The position numbers were made by a program, and so were the translations under genes. From the NCBI GenBank assembly GCA_009775125.1, contig VSPD01000002.1, forward strand, positions 62,001 through 126,000: a stretch of 64,000 nt of DNA, in the 5' to 3' direction. Below are positions 53,501 to 60,555 of the stretch, one piece after another; within the stretch, counting starts at the first letter, position 1; every line of letters begins with the position of its first letter. The notes below the pieces were generated by a model. That model ran no database searches, was not told the origin of the DNA, and saw only the letters and a program-made list of their open reading frames with translations. The stretch is from Muribaculaceae bacterium. GTDB lineage: Bacteria > Bacteroidota > Bacteroidia > Bacteroidales > Muribaculaceae.

Positions 53501-54909
53501 GCAAGCACACCTTGCCCTGCAAGACTTACCGACCGGGGCTGCATATAGAAATTCACCGTCTTGGCGGCGGCATTAAGCACTATACGGTATGTGCCCGGCA
53601 CGATGTCTTCCTCATTGCGGGTCGTCTGGTCGGGCCAGCCTATTGTCCATTGAGAATCGCCCTCGGGATTGGCAGTGAAGCGACCCCTTGTATCCTTAAA
53701 TAAATAGTATCTCGAATCATAGCCGTGATTGATGTCCACGGCTATCTTGAACGACCCGTTGGTAAAAGTCACTGTGCCTTCATAGACAGCTTTGTCCTCG
53801 CTATTCTCGTTTGAGAGCGTGTAATCTTTGAGCAACGTTTCAGGCCAGTTGCCGTTTACGCCTTGAAGCCAAAGGGTGCTTTGACGGGTTATTTTTATAT
53901 TCTTGTCAGAGAGATTTGCCTCCACATGATACACGCCGGGCGATGCCACATTAAAATATGTGTCATTTCCATATGCCATGTCAATTGTTTGGCCGTCGGC
54001 AATTTCCATGCCGTCTGTCTCGGGAGAATAATATGTGTAGTCCCATTCTGTATTGCTTAGTTGCACACGGAACTTTCCGTCGATAAAACAGCATGTCTCA
54101 TAACGGCCGTCGGCATTCATCGACATAGGCACGAATTTTGCCATGTCAAAGCCAGCAGGGGTGCCCTCCCCCATGAGATAGATATTTTCTTGGCGCGTTG
54201 CCTTAATGGTATTATTGTTGAGGTCGGCTTCCACTACATATGTGCCCGGCCGGTCGACACTGAATTTGCGGTCGCCGTCTTCCGGATGATAATATATGCT
54301 TGCTACATTACCCGATGTCAAAGTCGTATTTGCGTCGGGAGTAAAATAGTGGCCGTCAAAATCCTTGTAAAGTTGCAGCCTGAAATCGCCGCCGCCAAGA
54401 TAGCAGAGCGTGCGCCATACGTTCGACCCGCTCGATGTCTCCTTCATGGGGGTTGCGGCATTTACATCCCATCCACCCGGAGTTGCATCGCCAATAAGGT
54501 AGATTTCTTCCAGTTTGTTTATTTTGACAACATTATTATCGGAAAACGCCTCGATATGATATGTGACATTTTCTTCCGGCACAAGAAAACAATTGTCGTT
54601 GGTGTGCAAGCCGGCCCATTCGCCTAAACTAAGGGTAAAACCGGCTGTTTCCGGGCCGTGATATTTGTCAGATTCCCATTCTTTTGTTTCTTGGAGGCGA
54701 AATGATTTCTTGACATCGCCGTCATATCCGTTATACAGCGGACAGACCGCAACCCATCCAAAATCGCCTTTTCCGGCCATTGGTATGGCCTTGCTCAGGT
54801 CGAAACCTCCGGGAGTGCCCGACCCTACGATATACAAGGCATCCCAAGCGTAGACCGACATCGCCATTATGGCGAAGACAGTGGTTAATAATAATTTACG
54901 AATCATCAT
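50569..54909 (-). CDS. Giant SusE/F-like multidomain secreted protein with sorting-type C-terminus
   Basis: 1446-residue protein, roughly three times the size of usual SusE or SusF. Signal peptide: MMIRKLLLTTVFAIMAMSVYA. At least four SusE/F-like repeats of about 100 residues start near YIVGSGTPGGFD, YLIGDATPGGWD, YLMGEGTPAGFD and LWLQGVNGNW. More beta-domains follow, with another HYFLVGQRMGAWRLQPEW module near the middle. The last 65 residues (LGKLSIFAVNGRLM, DISSLPAGVYVANA) look like a type A sorting domain. The start at 54909 was chosen because it gives the signal peptide; an in-frame ATG at 54951 would add a 14-residue leader. The last 4 bp overlap the next gene. It is probably a multivalent surface glucan binder; precise ligand unproven. 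Confidence 0.76.
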   Translation of the reverse strand: MMIRKLLLTTVFAIMAMSVYAWDALYIVGSGTPGGFDLSKAIPMAGKGDFGWVAVCPLYNGYDGDVKKSFRLQETKEWESDKYHGPETAGFTLSLGEWAGLHTNDNCFLVPEENVTYHIEAFSDNNVVKINKLEEIYLIGDATPGGWDVNAATPMKETSSGSNVWRTLCYLGGGDFRLQLYKDFDGHYFTPDANTTLTSGNVASIYYHPEDGDRKFSVDRPGTYVVEADLNNNTIKATRQENIYLMGEGTPAGFDMAKFVPMSMNADGRYETCCFIDGKFRVQLSNTEWDYTYYSPETDGMEIADGQTIDMAYGNDTYFNVASPGVYHVEANLSDKNIKITRQSTLWLQGVNGNWPETLLKDYTLSNENSEDKAVYEGTVTFTNGSFKIAVDINHGYDSRYYLFKDTRGRFTANPEGDSQWTIGWPDQTTRNEEDIVPGTYRIVLNAAAKTVNFYMQPRSVSLAGQGVLASWNTESDGPRLEADADGVFSAKHIFFGGNAFKPVVDGKYFGSHTWENAVLTDGSGMSMRNVDNGADFFVSAPGMRSAKVIPSESGDGTLLFEVGAPQQLWIEGLCELAYDEDSHSYLTDENGKPAVRLHYIGSEDLKEYPFMADGDVMATPKAELPGWYSVSVTFNGYAPVYNFDYNTVLLKGDALCEEDGSICRSITLDENNLSSRIFLKSGVFLKAGGELSATIAGKTSNTVQVEESGLYNVSVSPDETEAPVLKITGPVAVNMPLKEEDFNDGKPHYFLVGQRMGAWRLQPEWEFVLQDDGTYEIPARLLYNGYVMVGMVDNYRDYIYQTYRGFTHTDVNSKSVLDPSGAKTGQTVEFPLAGITAVGVNGCDEGKFTGTRYNDYKRTATPFQHGGFDAMSYRLINVYDADGYGDIDHIKSMPSRVNSIKLTVNQWGEPETLTFDGLTSDAMEVAKLRTFSLCGSRIRNLDIPYVAGVSTTPLNNRQENDGLPAYGGQEWAESWIQYEKKGVPFVDGYGEYIYQTSFTRNWLASHPTYFKFVKDGSGDAEGLEYTSNNITFTYRENLTHAPQFGQRYFMDDFGLEHHEVLNTYSTLGADGYDTNLYVSQNLEDKMTVNPDDMVCYVVDDMWMIGDFKVWAGWGGSITNFEYDDNGTFYTRWYGSNASHGAAYENRTAFYTPGEVQAYTLFRDVPAANFSVGYGETDTDKVDAEGKIKDGAVPNRRFYKRVEIWYNLKTGFAYKGKDENGLDQASFLVFYQEPRGPQISIDWANDKKKQINYTYGIQNASGTPIEMVDRTYGLITYYRIERYMLDEQGAMRQSRAGGTIVEEVELPQGQYLTSDAFAKKNVIDNEILPAGRYRYKVALKRTMTGDHEFDALSNILSVAPSSVTSGVETVNPDFADNFVMQAVVRDGNLEVTANAELGKLSIFAVNGRLMAVSKENGTSATVDISSLPAGVYVANAHNKSVRFIKR

Positions 54910-54963
54910 TCTTAGGAATTTAGATATATAATAATGTGAAGCAAGGTGCATAAACCGTTTGCA

Positions 54964-55053
54964 CGGGCAACTTTGGCAAGCTGCCCGGCAACGATTTAAT
55001 TATAGTGTTTTGGATTTTGCCGCGGGAAATGAACACGGTCCGACTCCCGCGGC
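54964..55053 (-). promoter_or_regulatory. Two hairpins in the gap between the first and second operon genes
   Basis: A 9-bp stem GCCGCGGGA / TCCCGCGGC at 55019-55053 and a smaller CGGGCA / TGCCCG hairpin at 54964-54987. Both sit in the 150-bp gap with no T-run, so partial termination or mRNA processing could let the first gene be expressed above the rest. Confidence 0.5.
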
Positions 55054-55059
55054 ATGTAA

Positions 55060-55962
55060 TCAGAAGCGAACTTTGGTGGCGGTGCCGTCGGCGGCAATCT
55101 TTATTACCAAGCTGCCGGAAGCAGGATTGGCAATCTTTCGGCCGTCGATTGTATAATATGTAGCAGGACCATCGGCAGGACGCGACACAACAGCGTCGAT
55201 ACCCGAGCTTGTGGCATCTTCAATATTAAGTGTGTTTGTGAGAAGGTTTGCCTTTACATTGTATTTTCCGGCTTTCTCAACAGACCATTGGTTGTCGCCT
55301 TCGGCGTTAAGCACCATTTTGGAGGCATCGTCGACATCGCGGAAATACCAATACTGAGGGTTCCATGTGCCGGCACCTTTGAGAGCGGTGGCAATCTTAA
55401 AGGAACCTTCGCCAAGTTCGGCGGCATCGGCGGCGTATGTCATGGGAGATTGTGCATCCTGTATCATCACAAGGCCTTCGTCGACAGCGTATCCGGTGGT
55501 AAGCACCGAACCGACAATAAACAGCGAGGCGTAACGCACCTGCGATTCTTGATAGTCCGATTTCACAATCGTGGCTTCCAATGCCTCGGTATCTACGGTT
55601 ATGAGATAGTTGGCCGATTCGGTAACATGGATTTTGTTGTCAGGGTCAGCAGCGGTATAGACGAGCTTCACCTTGCCGTCGGCACCGGGGGTGGCGTTGG
55701 CGTCTTCGGCGTGATACTCCATATTGCCGAAGTCGTATTTGGTAAGGAACTTGAAGTCCTTGCCGGCTTCAAGATACATGGTGCCGGTGTAGACCTTTGA
55801 ATCGGAGGGAGCAACTATGGCAGTTGCATCATCACAGCTCCATCCGTAAGGAGTAGCGTCGCCGATTACCCAAAGGAGATCGGTACGGTTTTGTGCAGAT
55901 GCGGACACGGCAGCAGAAAACGCGCAGATGGCCGCAACAGTAAATTTGGTAAAGTTTCTCAT
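55060..55962 (-). CDS. SusE/SusF-like binding protein, first gene of the GH66 operon
   Basis: 300-residue exported protein (signal MRNFTKFTVAAICAFSAAVSA) with two SusE/F-like modules: LLWVIGDATPYGWSCDDATA and LFIVGSVLTTGYAVDEGLV. Each is followed by the typical FKF/FKIA and beta-strand elements. The C-terminus (YYTIDGRKIANPASGSLVIKI) looks like a degenerate sorting or beta-sandwich tail. It is preceded by a good promoter (56044-56074) and separated from the giant gene by hairpins, so it may be the most highly expressed of the four. Binding of alpha-glucan is inferred from relatives and the GH66 gene. Confidence 0.75.
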   Translation of the reverse strand: MRNFTKFTVAAICAFSAAVSASAQNRTDLLWVIGDATPYGWSCDDATAIVAPSDSKVYTGTMYLEAGKDFKFLTKYDFGNMEYHAEDANATPGADGKVKLVYTAADPDNKIHVTESANYLITVDTEALEATIVKSDYQESQVRYASLFIVGSVLTTGYAVDEGLVMIQDAQSPMTYAADAAELGEGSFKIATALKGAGTWNPQYWYFRDVDDASKMVLNAEGDNQWSVEKAGKYNVKANLLTNTLNIEDATSSGIDAVVSRPADGPATYYTIDGRKIANPASGSLVIKIAADGTATKVRF

Positions 55963-56043
55963 TTTAGAATGGTTTATTTAATGGTATTAATTTTTCCGGT
56001 TGTAGATTTTTCGGGTTTACAGTATCACCGTGTTTGGTTATCG

Positions 56044-56074
56044 CAAAGTTAGATAAAGGGAAGCACACGGTCAA
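56044..56074 (-). promoter_or_regulatory. Bacteroidota-type promoter of the GH66/SusEF operon
   Basis: On the minus strand TTG (56074-56072), a 20-bp spacer and TAACTTTG (56051-56044), about 80 bp before the first gene, leaving a fairly long 5' leader. Confidence 0.72.
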
Positions 56075-56214
56075 TGCGGAGTATCGAAAAAGTAGTGATT
56101 TTAGATAGCTATATATCTATACCTCAACACTTTAAATCAAAACAACCCCCTTAGATATATAGTGTTTAATGAGTGTGATTACGGCAGATCATGCCTTGTT
56201 TTTCTACAAAAAAA

Positions 56215-56247
56215 CACCGTGCTGCATGTGATAAGTGCAGCACGGTG
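56215..56247 (-). terminator. Intrinsic terminator of the DUF695 gene
   Basis: A 12-bp perfect stem CACCGTGCTGCA / TGCAGCACGGTG with a 9-nt loop, followed on the minus strand by TTTTTTT. Confidence 0.9.
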
Positions 56248-56267
56248 ATATGATATGAAATATGATT

Positions 56268-56684
56268 TCAGTTAATTTCCGACAAAGAGCGCATTTCGTC
56301 GTACTCTTCCCAATCGGGATCATTCTCCGCCGTTATCGTCAACGGCAGAAGCGGAAAGGGTTCGAGAGCGAGGTTCAATTTCTTATTGAATATATTGGTA
56401 GATAGTGTATAAAACACCATCTGACGCTCTCCGGCTCCGGTATAGATGCCCGTAAGCACAGCCACCGGGTCGGCTTTCAATACAGTATCAAACGAGTCGG
56501 CTATGGCTTGCAATTGGTCGGCTTCTTCATCGGTTGGCATCCCGGAAGATATGGCCTTATAAGGAATTGTAACCGTTACTCGAATTTTGAATTTTGGATT
56601 TGAGCGGAATTTATCGATGTCGCCACGACCGGTGACCATTATCAAATTTCCGTTCTCATCTTCCAGAGGCGATGTCCACCACAT
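56268..56684 (-). CDS. DUF695 family protein
   Basis: 138-residue soluble protein matching DUF695: MWWTSPLEDENGNLIMVTGR, then FKIRVTVTIPYKAISSGMP, AVLTGIYTGAGERQMVFYT and ENDPDWEEYDEMR. The pattern of acidic DPDWEEY and GERxxVFYT segments is family-typical; the biochemical role is unknown. It lies just downstream of rnpB (minus strand), 29 bp or more away, and has its own terminator. Confidence 0.82.
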   Translation of the reverse strand: MWWTSPLEDENGNLIMVTGRGDIDKFRSNPKFKIRVTVTIPYKAISSGMPTDEEADQLQAIADSFDTVLKADPVAVLTGIYTGAGERQMVFYTLSTNIFNKKLNLALEPFPLLPLTITAENDPDWEEYDEMRSLSEIN

Positions 56685-56712
56685 TGTTCTATAATTTAAA
56701 TAAAAAAATCAG

Positions 56713-57090
56713 GATTTGGGGACCGACTGTAAGCCGAGTTCTGTAACGATGCCACTTTCCCCGGAAGGAGAGTTGGCTATCGCCGTCCGTCATTTATCTG
56801 AGCAGTCTACCCGCCGGCAATGAGCGAGCAACCCATATGCGCCGGTTTACTTGACCTTGCAACGCGCAAGACGTGCGGCACGCCATATCGCTGTGGCGCC
56901 CGGTAGGCTCTTACCCCACCTTTTCACCCTTGCCGACACCCGAGAAGGATATCGGCGGTTGTTTTCTGTCACGCTGCTCTACCGTTACCGATAGCTCACC
57001 TTTCGTGAGTGCGCCGCTCTATGTTGCCCGGACTTTCCTCCGGCCGGATCATTCCGGTCGGCGACGGACCGCCGGTCACCCAAAATCCTG
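56713..57090 (-). ncRNA. rnpB: RNase P RNA, class A
   Basis: The minus strand carries the conserved RNase P RNA core: GGTAACGGTAGAGCAGCGTGACAG-like CR regions around 56975-56995, GAAAAGGTGGGGTAAGAGCC near 56910-56930, and the 3' P4-side ACAGAACTCGGCTTAC at about 56730-56745. Ends are approximate. Its start is preceded by an inverted repeat of GTGCATTGTGA/TCACAATGCAC words (57105-57153), and DUF695 follows. The RNA processes tRNA 5' ends. Confidence 0.93.
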
Positions 57091-57104
57091 AATATAATTC
57101 ACAA

Positions 57105-57153
57105 CTCACAATGCACAAATAATCGTGAATCGTGCATTGTGAATCGTGCATTG
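57105..57153. repeat. Short direct and inverted repeats upstream of rnpB
   Basis: AATCGTGCATTG occurs twice in tandem (near 57126 and 57141) and faces CAATGCAC at about 57110, making a local palindrome in the lpxA-rnpB gap. No function is assigned. Confidence 0.5.
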
Positions 57154-57155
57154 AT

Positions 57156-57932
57156 TTATACGTAGCCTCGGATAATGCCGCGCTTGGAATTGCGTACAAA
57201 AAGAATGATTTCGTCGCGTTCTTTCGATGCGGGCAGTTCGGCCTCGATACGCTCTATGGCATCAGAAAAGTTCAGGCCCGACAGATAGAGGTATCTGTAT
57301 ATATCCTGAATGTCGCGGATTGTCTCATTGGAGAAATTGCGACGGCGAAGACCGATAGAGTTGATGCCGCAATATGCAATAGGCTCGTGGGCGGCTTTCA
57401 CATAGGGCGGGATGTCCTTGTTGATGAGCGCGCCACCCTGTATCATCACATGCGGACCGATATGACAGAACTGATGGATGAGTGTGCCGCCTCCTACAAT
57501 GGCGAAATTGTCGATTACCACCTCTCCGGCCACTTGCGTGGCATTAGACATGATTACATTGTCGCCGATTACACAATCGTGAGCGACATGGCAGTAGGCC
57601 ATGATAAGGCAGTTGCTGCCCACCACGGTTTTGCCTTTTGATGCTGTGCCGCGGTGTACGGTTACACACTCACGTATAACGGTATTATCGCCAATTATGG
57701 CAACAGTGTCTTCTCCTTGGAATTTGAGGTCCTGGGGTACGGCTCCAAGCACGGCACCGGGGAAAATGGTGCAGTTCTTGCCGATTCGTGTGCCCTCCAT
57801 TATTGTCACGTTCGATCCGATACGCGTTCCTTCACCGATTTCCACATTTTGCTCTATTGTCACAAACGGGTCGATGATCACCGAGGGGTGAATCTTTGCG
57901 GCAGGATGAACGTAGGCTAAGGGTTGTTTCAT
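57156..57932 (-). CDS. lpxA: UDP-N-acetylglucosamine acyltransferase
   Basis: 258-residue left-handed beta-helix (hexapeptide) acyltransferase for the first step of lipid A synthesis: 3-O-acylation of UDP-GlcNAc from hydroxyacyl-ACP. Hexapeptide repeats run from IHPSVIIDPFVTIEQNVEIG, and the catalytic histidine lies in IMAYCHVAHDCVIG. The helical C-terminal domain (RNFSNETIRDIQDIYRYLY) is present. The start at 57932 (MKQPLAYVHPAAKI) is preferred; an in-frame ATG at 57971 adds 13 non-conserved residues. It is the last of lpxD-lpxC/fabZ-lpxA, 48 bp after lpxC/fabZ. Confidence 0.95.
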   Translation of the reverse strand: MKQPLAYVHPAAKIHPSVIIDPFVTIEQNVEIGEGTRIGSNVTIMEGTRIGKNCTIFPGAVLGAVPQDLKFQGEDTVAIIGDNTVIRECVTVHRGTASKGKTVVGSNCLIMAYCHVAHDCVIGDNVIMSNATQVAGEVVIDNFAIVGGGTLIHQFCHIGPHVMIQGGALINKDIPPYVKAAHEPIAYCGINSIGLRRRNFSNETIRDIQDIYRYLYLSGLNFSDAIERIEAELPASKERDEIILFVRNSKRGIIRGYV

Positions 57933-57980
57933 TTTATGTAATAATTTAATTTCGCTTGCCTCTATGTGCAAGTCGAGGGA

Positions 57981-59366
57981 TTAACCTTTGTTTTTTACAA
58001 TCTGGGCCATGAACTCACATTCACACACGAGTTTTTCGCCAACGAAGGCACGGCCTTTCATCATGGCGCAACCACGACGCAATTCGGTCATGAACGATAC
58101 GTGGAAAATGAGGGTGTCGCCGGGGATAACTTTCTGACGGAACTTCACGTTATCTATTTTCATGAAGTAAGTCGAATAATGCTCGGGGTCGGGCACGGAG
58201 CTAAGAACAAGCATACCGCCGGTCTGAGCCATCGCCTCTACCATGAGCACGCCGGGGAGGACGGGTTCCTGGGGGAAGTGGCCTTGGAAGAAGGGTTCGT
58301 TGGTTGTTACGTTTTTAACACCCACGATATAGTTTGTGCCCATGTCGATGATTTTATCAACGAGCAGGAACGGATAGCGGTGGGGAAGAAGTTCGCGGAT
58401 GCGAATGTTATCCATCACCGGTTCTTGATTCGGGTTATATGACGGAGCCTGAACATCCATGCGCTTGATTTCACGGCGAATCTGCTTGGCAAATGTGGAG
58501 TTGATAAGATGTCCGGGGCGTGTAGCTATGATTTTGCCTTTGAGGGGGCGACCGATGAGAGCGACATCGCCAACCACATCGAGGAGCTTGTGACGTGCGG
58601 GTTCGTTTGAGGCAAAAAGTTCAAAATCGTTGATATATCCGAATTCATTTACCTGACGGCGTGCCACACCCATTGTGTCGGCTATACGGTCGAGGTTTTC
58701 CTGCGACATCGGAGAATCGTAAATAACGATGGCATTTTCGAGGTCGCCGCCTTTGATAAGGTTTGCGGCAAGCAACGGCTCGATTTCGCGCACGAAAACA
58801 AATGTACGCGACGGAGCTATTTCCTTTGCGAATTCATCGACATGCTCCATCGAGGCATATTGGTTGTGGAGCACGGGAGAATCGAAGTTGATTTTCACCT
58901 CAACAGAGAATTCATCGTCGGGGAGCACCATTATTTTGGAGCCTGTTTCAGGGTCGGTCACCTCTATTTTATGCTTCACTACATAAAACTCTTTGTCGGC
59001 TTCTTGCTCGACAATGCCAACCCGCTCTATGTTTTCGCAATATATACGGGCGCTGCCATCAAGAATGGGAATTTCCGGAGCATTCACTTTTATGAGGCAA
59101 TTATCAATCGACGACGCGTAAAGGGCCGCCATGGCATGTTCAATAGTGGATACCTGAACATCGCCTTGTTTCACGACCGTACCACGGTTGGAGCCGACGA
59201 CATTTTCTGCGACCGCGTCGATTATCGGCTGATCGGGAAGGTCGACACGCTGAATCTTGTAGCCGTGATTCTCGGGCGCCGGACAGAATTCGGCTTCAAT
59301 TTCAAGTCCGGTATGAAGGCCCTTGCCTTTGATTACGAAGGAATCTTTAAGAGTTAATTGCTTCAT
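57981..59366 (-). CDS. lpxC/fabZ: Bifunctional LpxC deacetylase / FabZ dehydratase
   Basis: 461-residue fusion typical of Bacteroidota. LpxC half (about 1-305): KQLTLKDSFVIKGKGLHTG at the N-terminus, the EHAMAALYAS zinc-site region, and HKLLDVVGDVALIGRP with the conserved second zinc-ligand region. FabZ half (about 320-461): HRYPFLLVDKIIDMG, with hot-dog catalytic FFQGHFPQEPVLPGVLMVEAMAQ. LpxC commits UDP-acyl-GlcNAc to lipid A; FabZ dehydrates hydroxyacyl-ACP and so competes for the acyl donor. The fusion balances outer membrane and fatty acid supply. It lies 21 bp after lpxD. Confidence 0.96.
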   Translation of the reverse strand: MKQLTLKDSFVIKGKGLHTGLEIEAEFCPAPENHGYKIQRVDLPDQPIIDAVAENVVGSNRGTVVKQGDVQVSTIEHAMAALYASSIDNCLIKVNAPEIPILDGSARIYCENIERVGIVEQEADKEFYVVKHKIEVTDPETGSKIMVLPDDEFSVEVKINFDSPVLHNQYASMEHVDEFAKEIAPSRTFVFVREIEPLLAANLIKGGDLENAIVIYDSPMSQENLDRIADTMGVARRQVNEFGYINDFELFASNEPARHKLLDVVGDVALIGRPLKGKIIATRPGHLINSTFAKQIRREIKRMDVQAPSYNPNQEPVMDNIRIRELLPHRYPFLLVDKIIDMGTNYIVGVKNVTTNEPFFQGHFPQEPVLPGVLMVEAMAQTGGMLVLSSVPDPEHYSTYFMKIDNVKFRQKVIPGDTLIFHVSFMTELRRGCAMMKGRAFVGEKLVCECEFMAQIVKNKG

Positions 59367-59387
59367 GATATGTTGGGGTACTTCTGT

Positions 59388-60407
59388 TTATTTTTCATTT
59401 TCAAGTTTATCGACACGCGCAAAAAGCGATTGCAATTTCTTACCCAAGGCAACCTGACGGGCAAAATCGCCGACAGGCTGTGCGGGTGTGCCGAGCAAAC
59501 GCGCTCCGGCCGGCACCGATTTGGGTACGCCGGCCTGTGCGCCAAACTGGGCCCGGTCGCCCACGGTGATGTGTCCGGCGAGACCTACCTGACCGCCAAC
59601 CATCACGTTGCGGCCAATTTTTGTCGACCCGGCAATACCTGCCTGGGCCGCCATTACGGTATTCTCCCCCACTTCCACATTGTGGGCAATCTGGATAAGG
59701 TTGTCGAGCTTAACGCCCTTATGGATACGTGTAGCGCCCATTACGGCACGGTCGACCGTAGTGTTGGCTCCTATCTCTACATCATCGGCTATTTCCACTA
59801 TACCCATCTGAGGAATCTTATGGAACACACCGTCGGCATCGGGGGCAAAGCCGAATCCGTCGGCGCCTATCACCGCGCCCGAATGTATCACACATCGCGC
59901 TCCGATACGGCAACCGTGATAGATTTTCACACCGGGGTATATGATTGTATCATCGCCAATCTCTACATTAGGGCCAACATATGCCTGGGGATATATCTTG
60001 ACGTTTTTGCCTATGCGGCATCCCGAGCCTACGTATGCAAATGCGCCCACATATATTCCTTCGGGGAGCTCTACGCCCTCTGCGACAAACGATGGCTGCT
60101 CAACGCCACAAGGCACGTGTGCTGTGGCACGGTTTACCATGTCGAGGAGCATAGCCACTGTGGCATAAGGGTTGTCGACACGTATCAATGTTGCTTTCAC
60201 CGGATGCTCTGCCACGAAATCGCGGCTTACGAGCACTGCTGAAGATTGGGTATCGTAAATATAGTGAGTATATTTCGGATTGGCAAGAAAAGAGATACAG
60301 CCGGGACGGCCTTCTTCTATTTTGGCGAAATCCGAAACGGCGACATTTCCGTCGCCTTCGACTTCACCTCCTACGATTTCAGCTATTTGTTTTGCAAGAA
60401 ATTCCAT
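59388..60407 (-). CDS. lpxD: UDP-3-O-acylglucosamine N-acyltransferase
   Basis: 339-residue acyltransferase for the third lipid A step. The N-terminal LpxD domain (EFLAKQIAEIVGGEVEGDG, ISFLANPKYTHYIY) precedes the beta-helix with hexapeptide repeats. The catalytic histidine is in LIQIAHNVEVGENTVMAAQ. A short C-terminal helix (KLQSLFARVDKLENEK) trimerises. The start at 60407 gives the normal N-terminus; an in-frame ATG at 60473 adds 22 non-conserved residues. It is first in the lipid A operon, 148 bp downstream of uvrA. Confidence 0.95.
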   Translation of the reverse strand: MEFLAKQIAEIVGGEVEGDGNVAVSDFAKIEEGRPGCISFLANPKYTHYIYDTQSSAVLVSRDFVAEHPVKATLIRVDNPYATVAMLLDMVNRATAHVPCGVEQPSFVAEGVELPEGIYVGAFAYVGSGCRIGKNVKIYPQAYVGPNVEIGDDTIIYPGVKIYHGCRIGARCVIHSGAVIGADGFGFAPDADGVFHKIPQMGIVEIADDVEIGANTTVDRAVMGATRIHKGVKLDNLIQIAHNVEVGENTVMAAQAGIAGSTKIGRNVMVGGQVGLAGHITVGDRAQFGAQAGVPKSVPAGARLLGTPAQPVGDFARQVALGKKLQSLFARVDKLENEK

Positions 60408-60555
60408 GATGCAAGTTCTGTGAATCAATATATGGGTCACAATTATTTTGCAAAGTTGGCAAAAAAAATCCATATTCGCGCAATATTTTTATGAAAAAGC
60501 GCGAATATGGCCACAAATAACTGTTTTTAGAACGAAAAGCCTGTTTGGCGGATGT

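Larger units (their letters stand above)
55963..56267. other. Regulatory gap upstream of the GH66/SusEF operon
   Basis: 305 bp without a gene. It contains the promoter at 56044-56074 and the terminator at 56215-56247. Between them an AT-rich zone (56101-56175) has ATATATCTA and TAGATATATAG words in inverted orientation that could bind a regulator. Confidence 0.5.

Noticed and set aside
47181..56684. SusC/SusD pair in the GH66 region
   Set aside because: No TonB plug/barrel or SusD-type TPR protein is encoded; the large gene is built of SusE/F-like beta modules.
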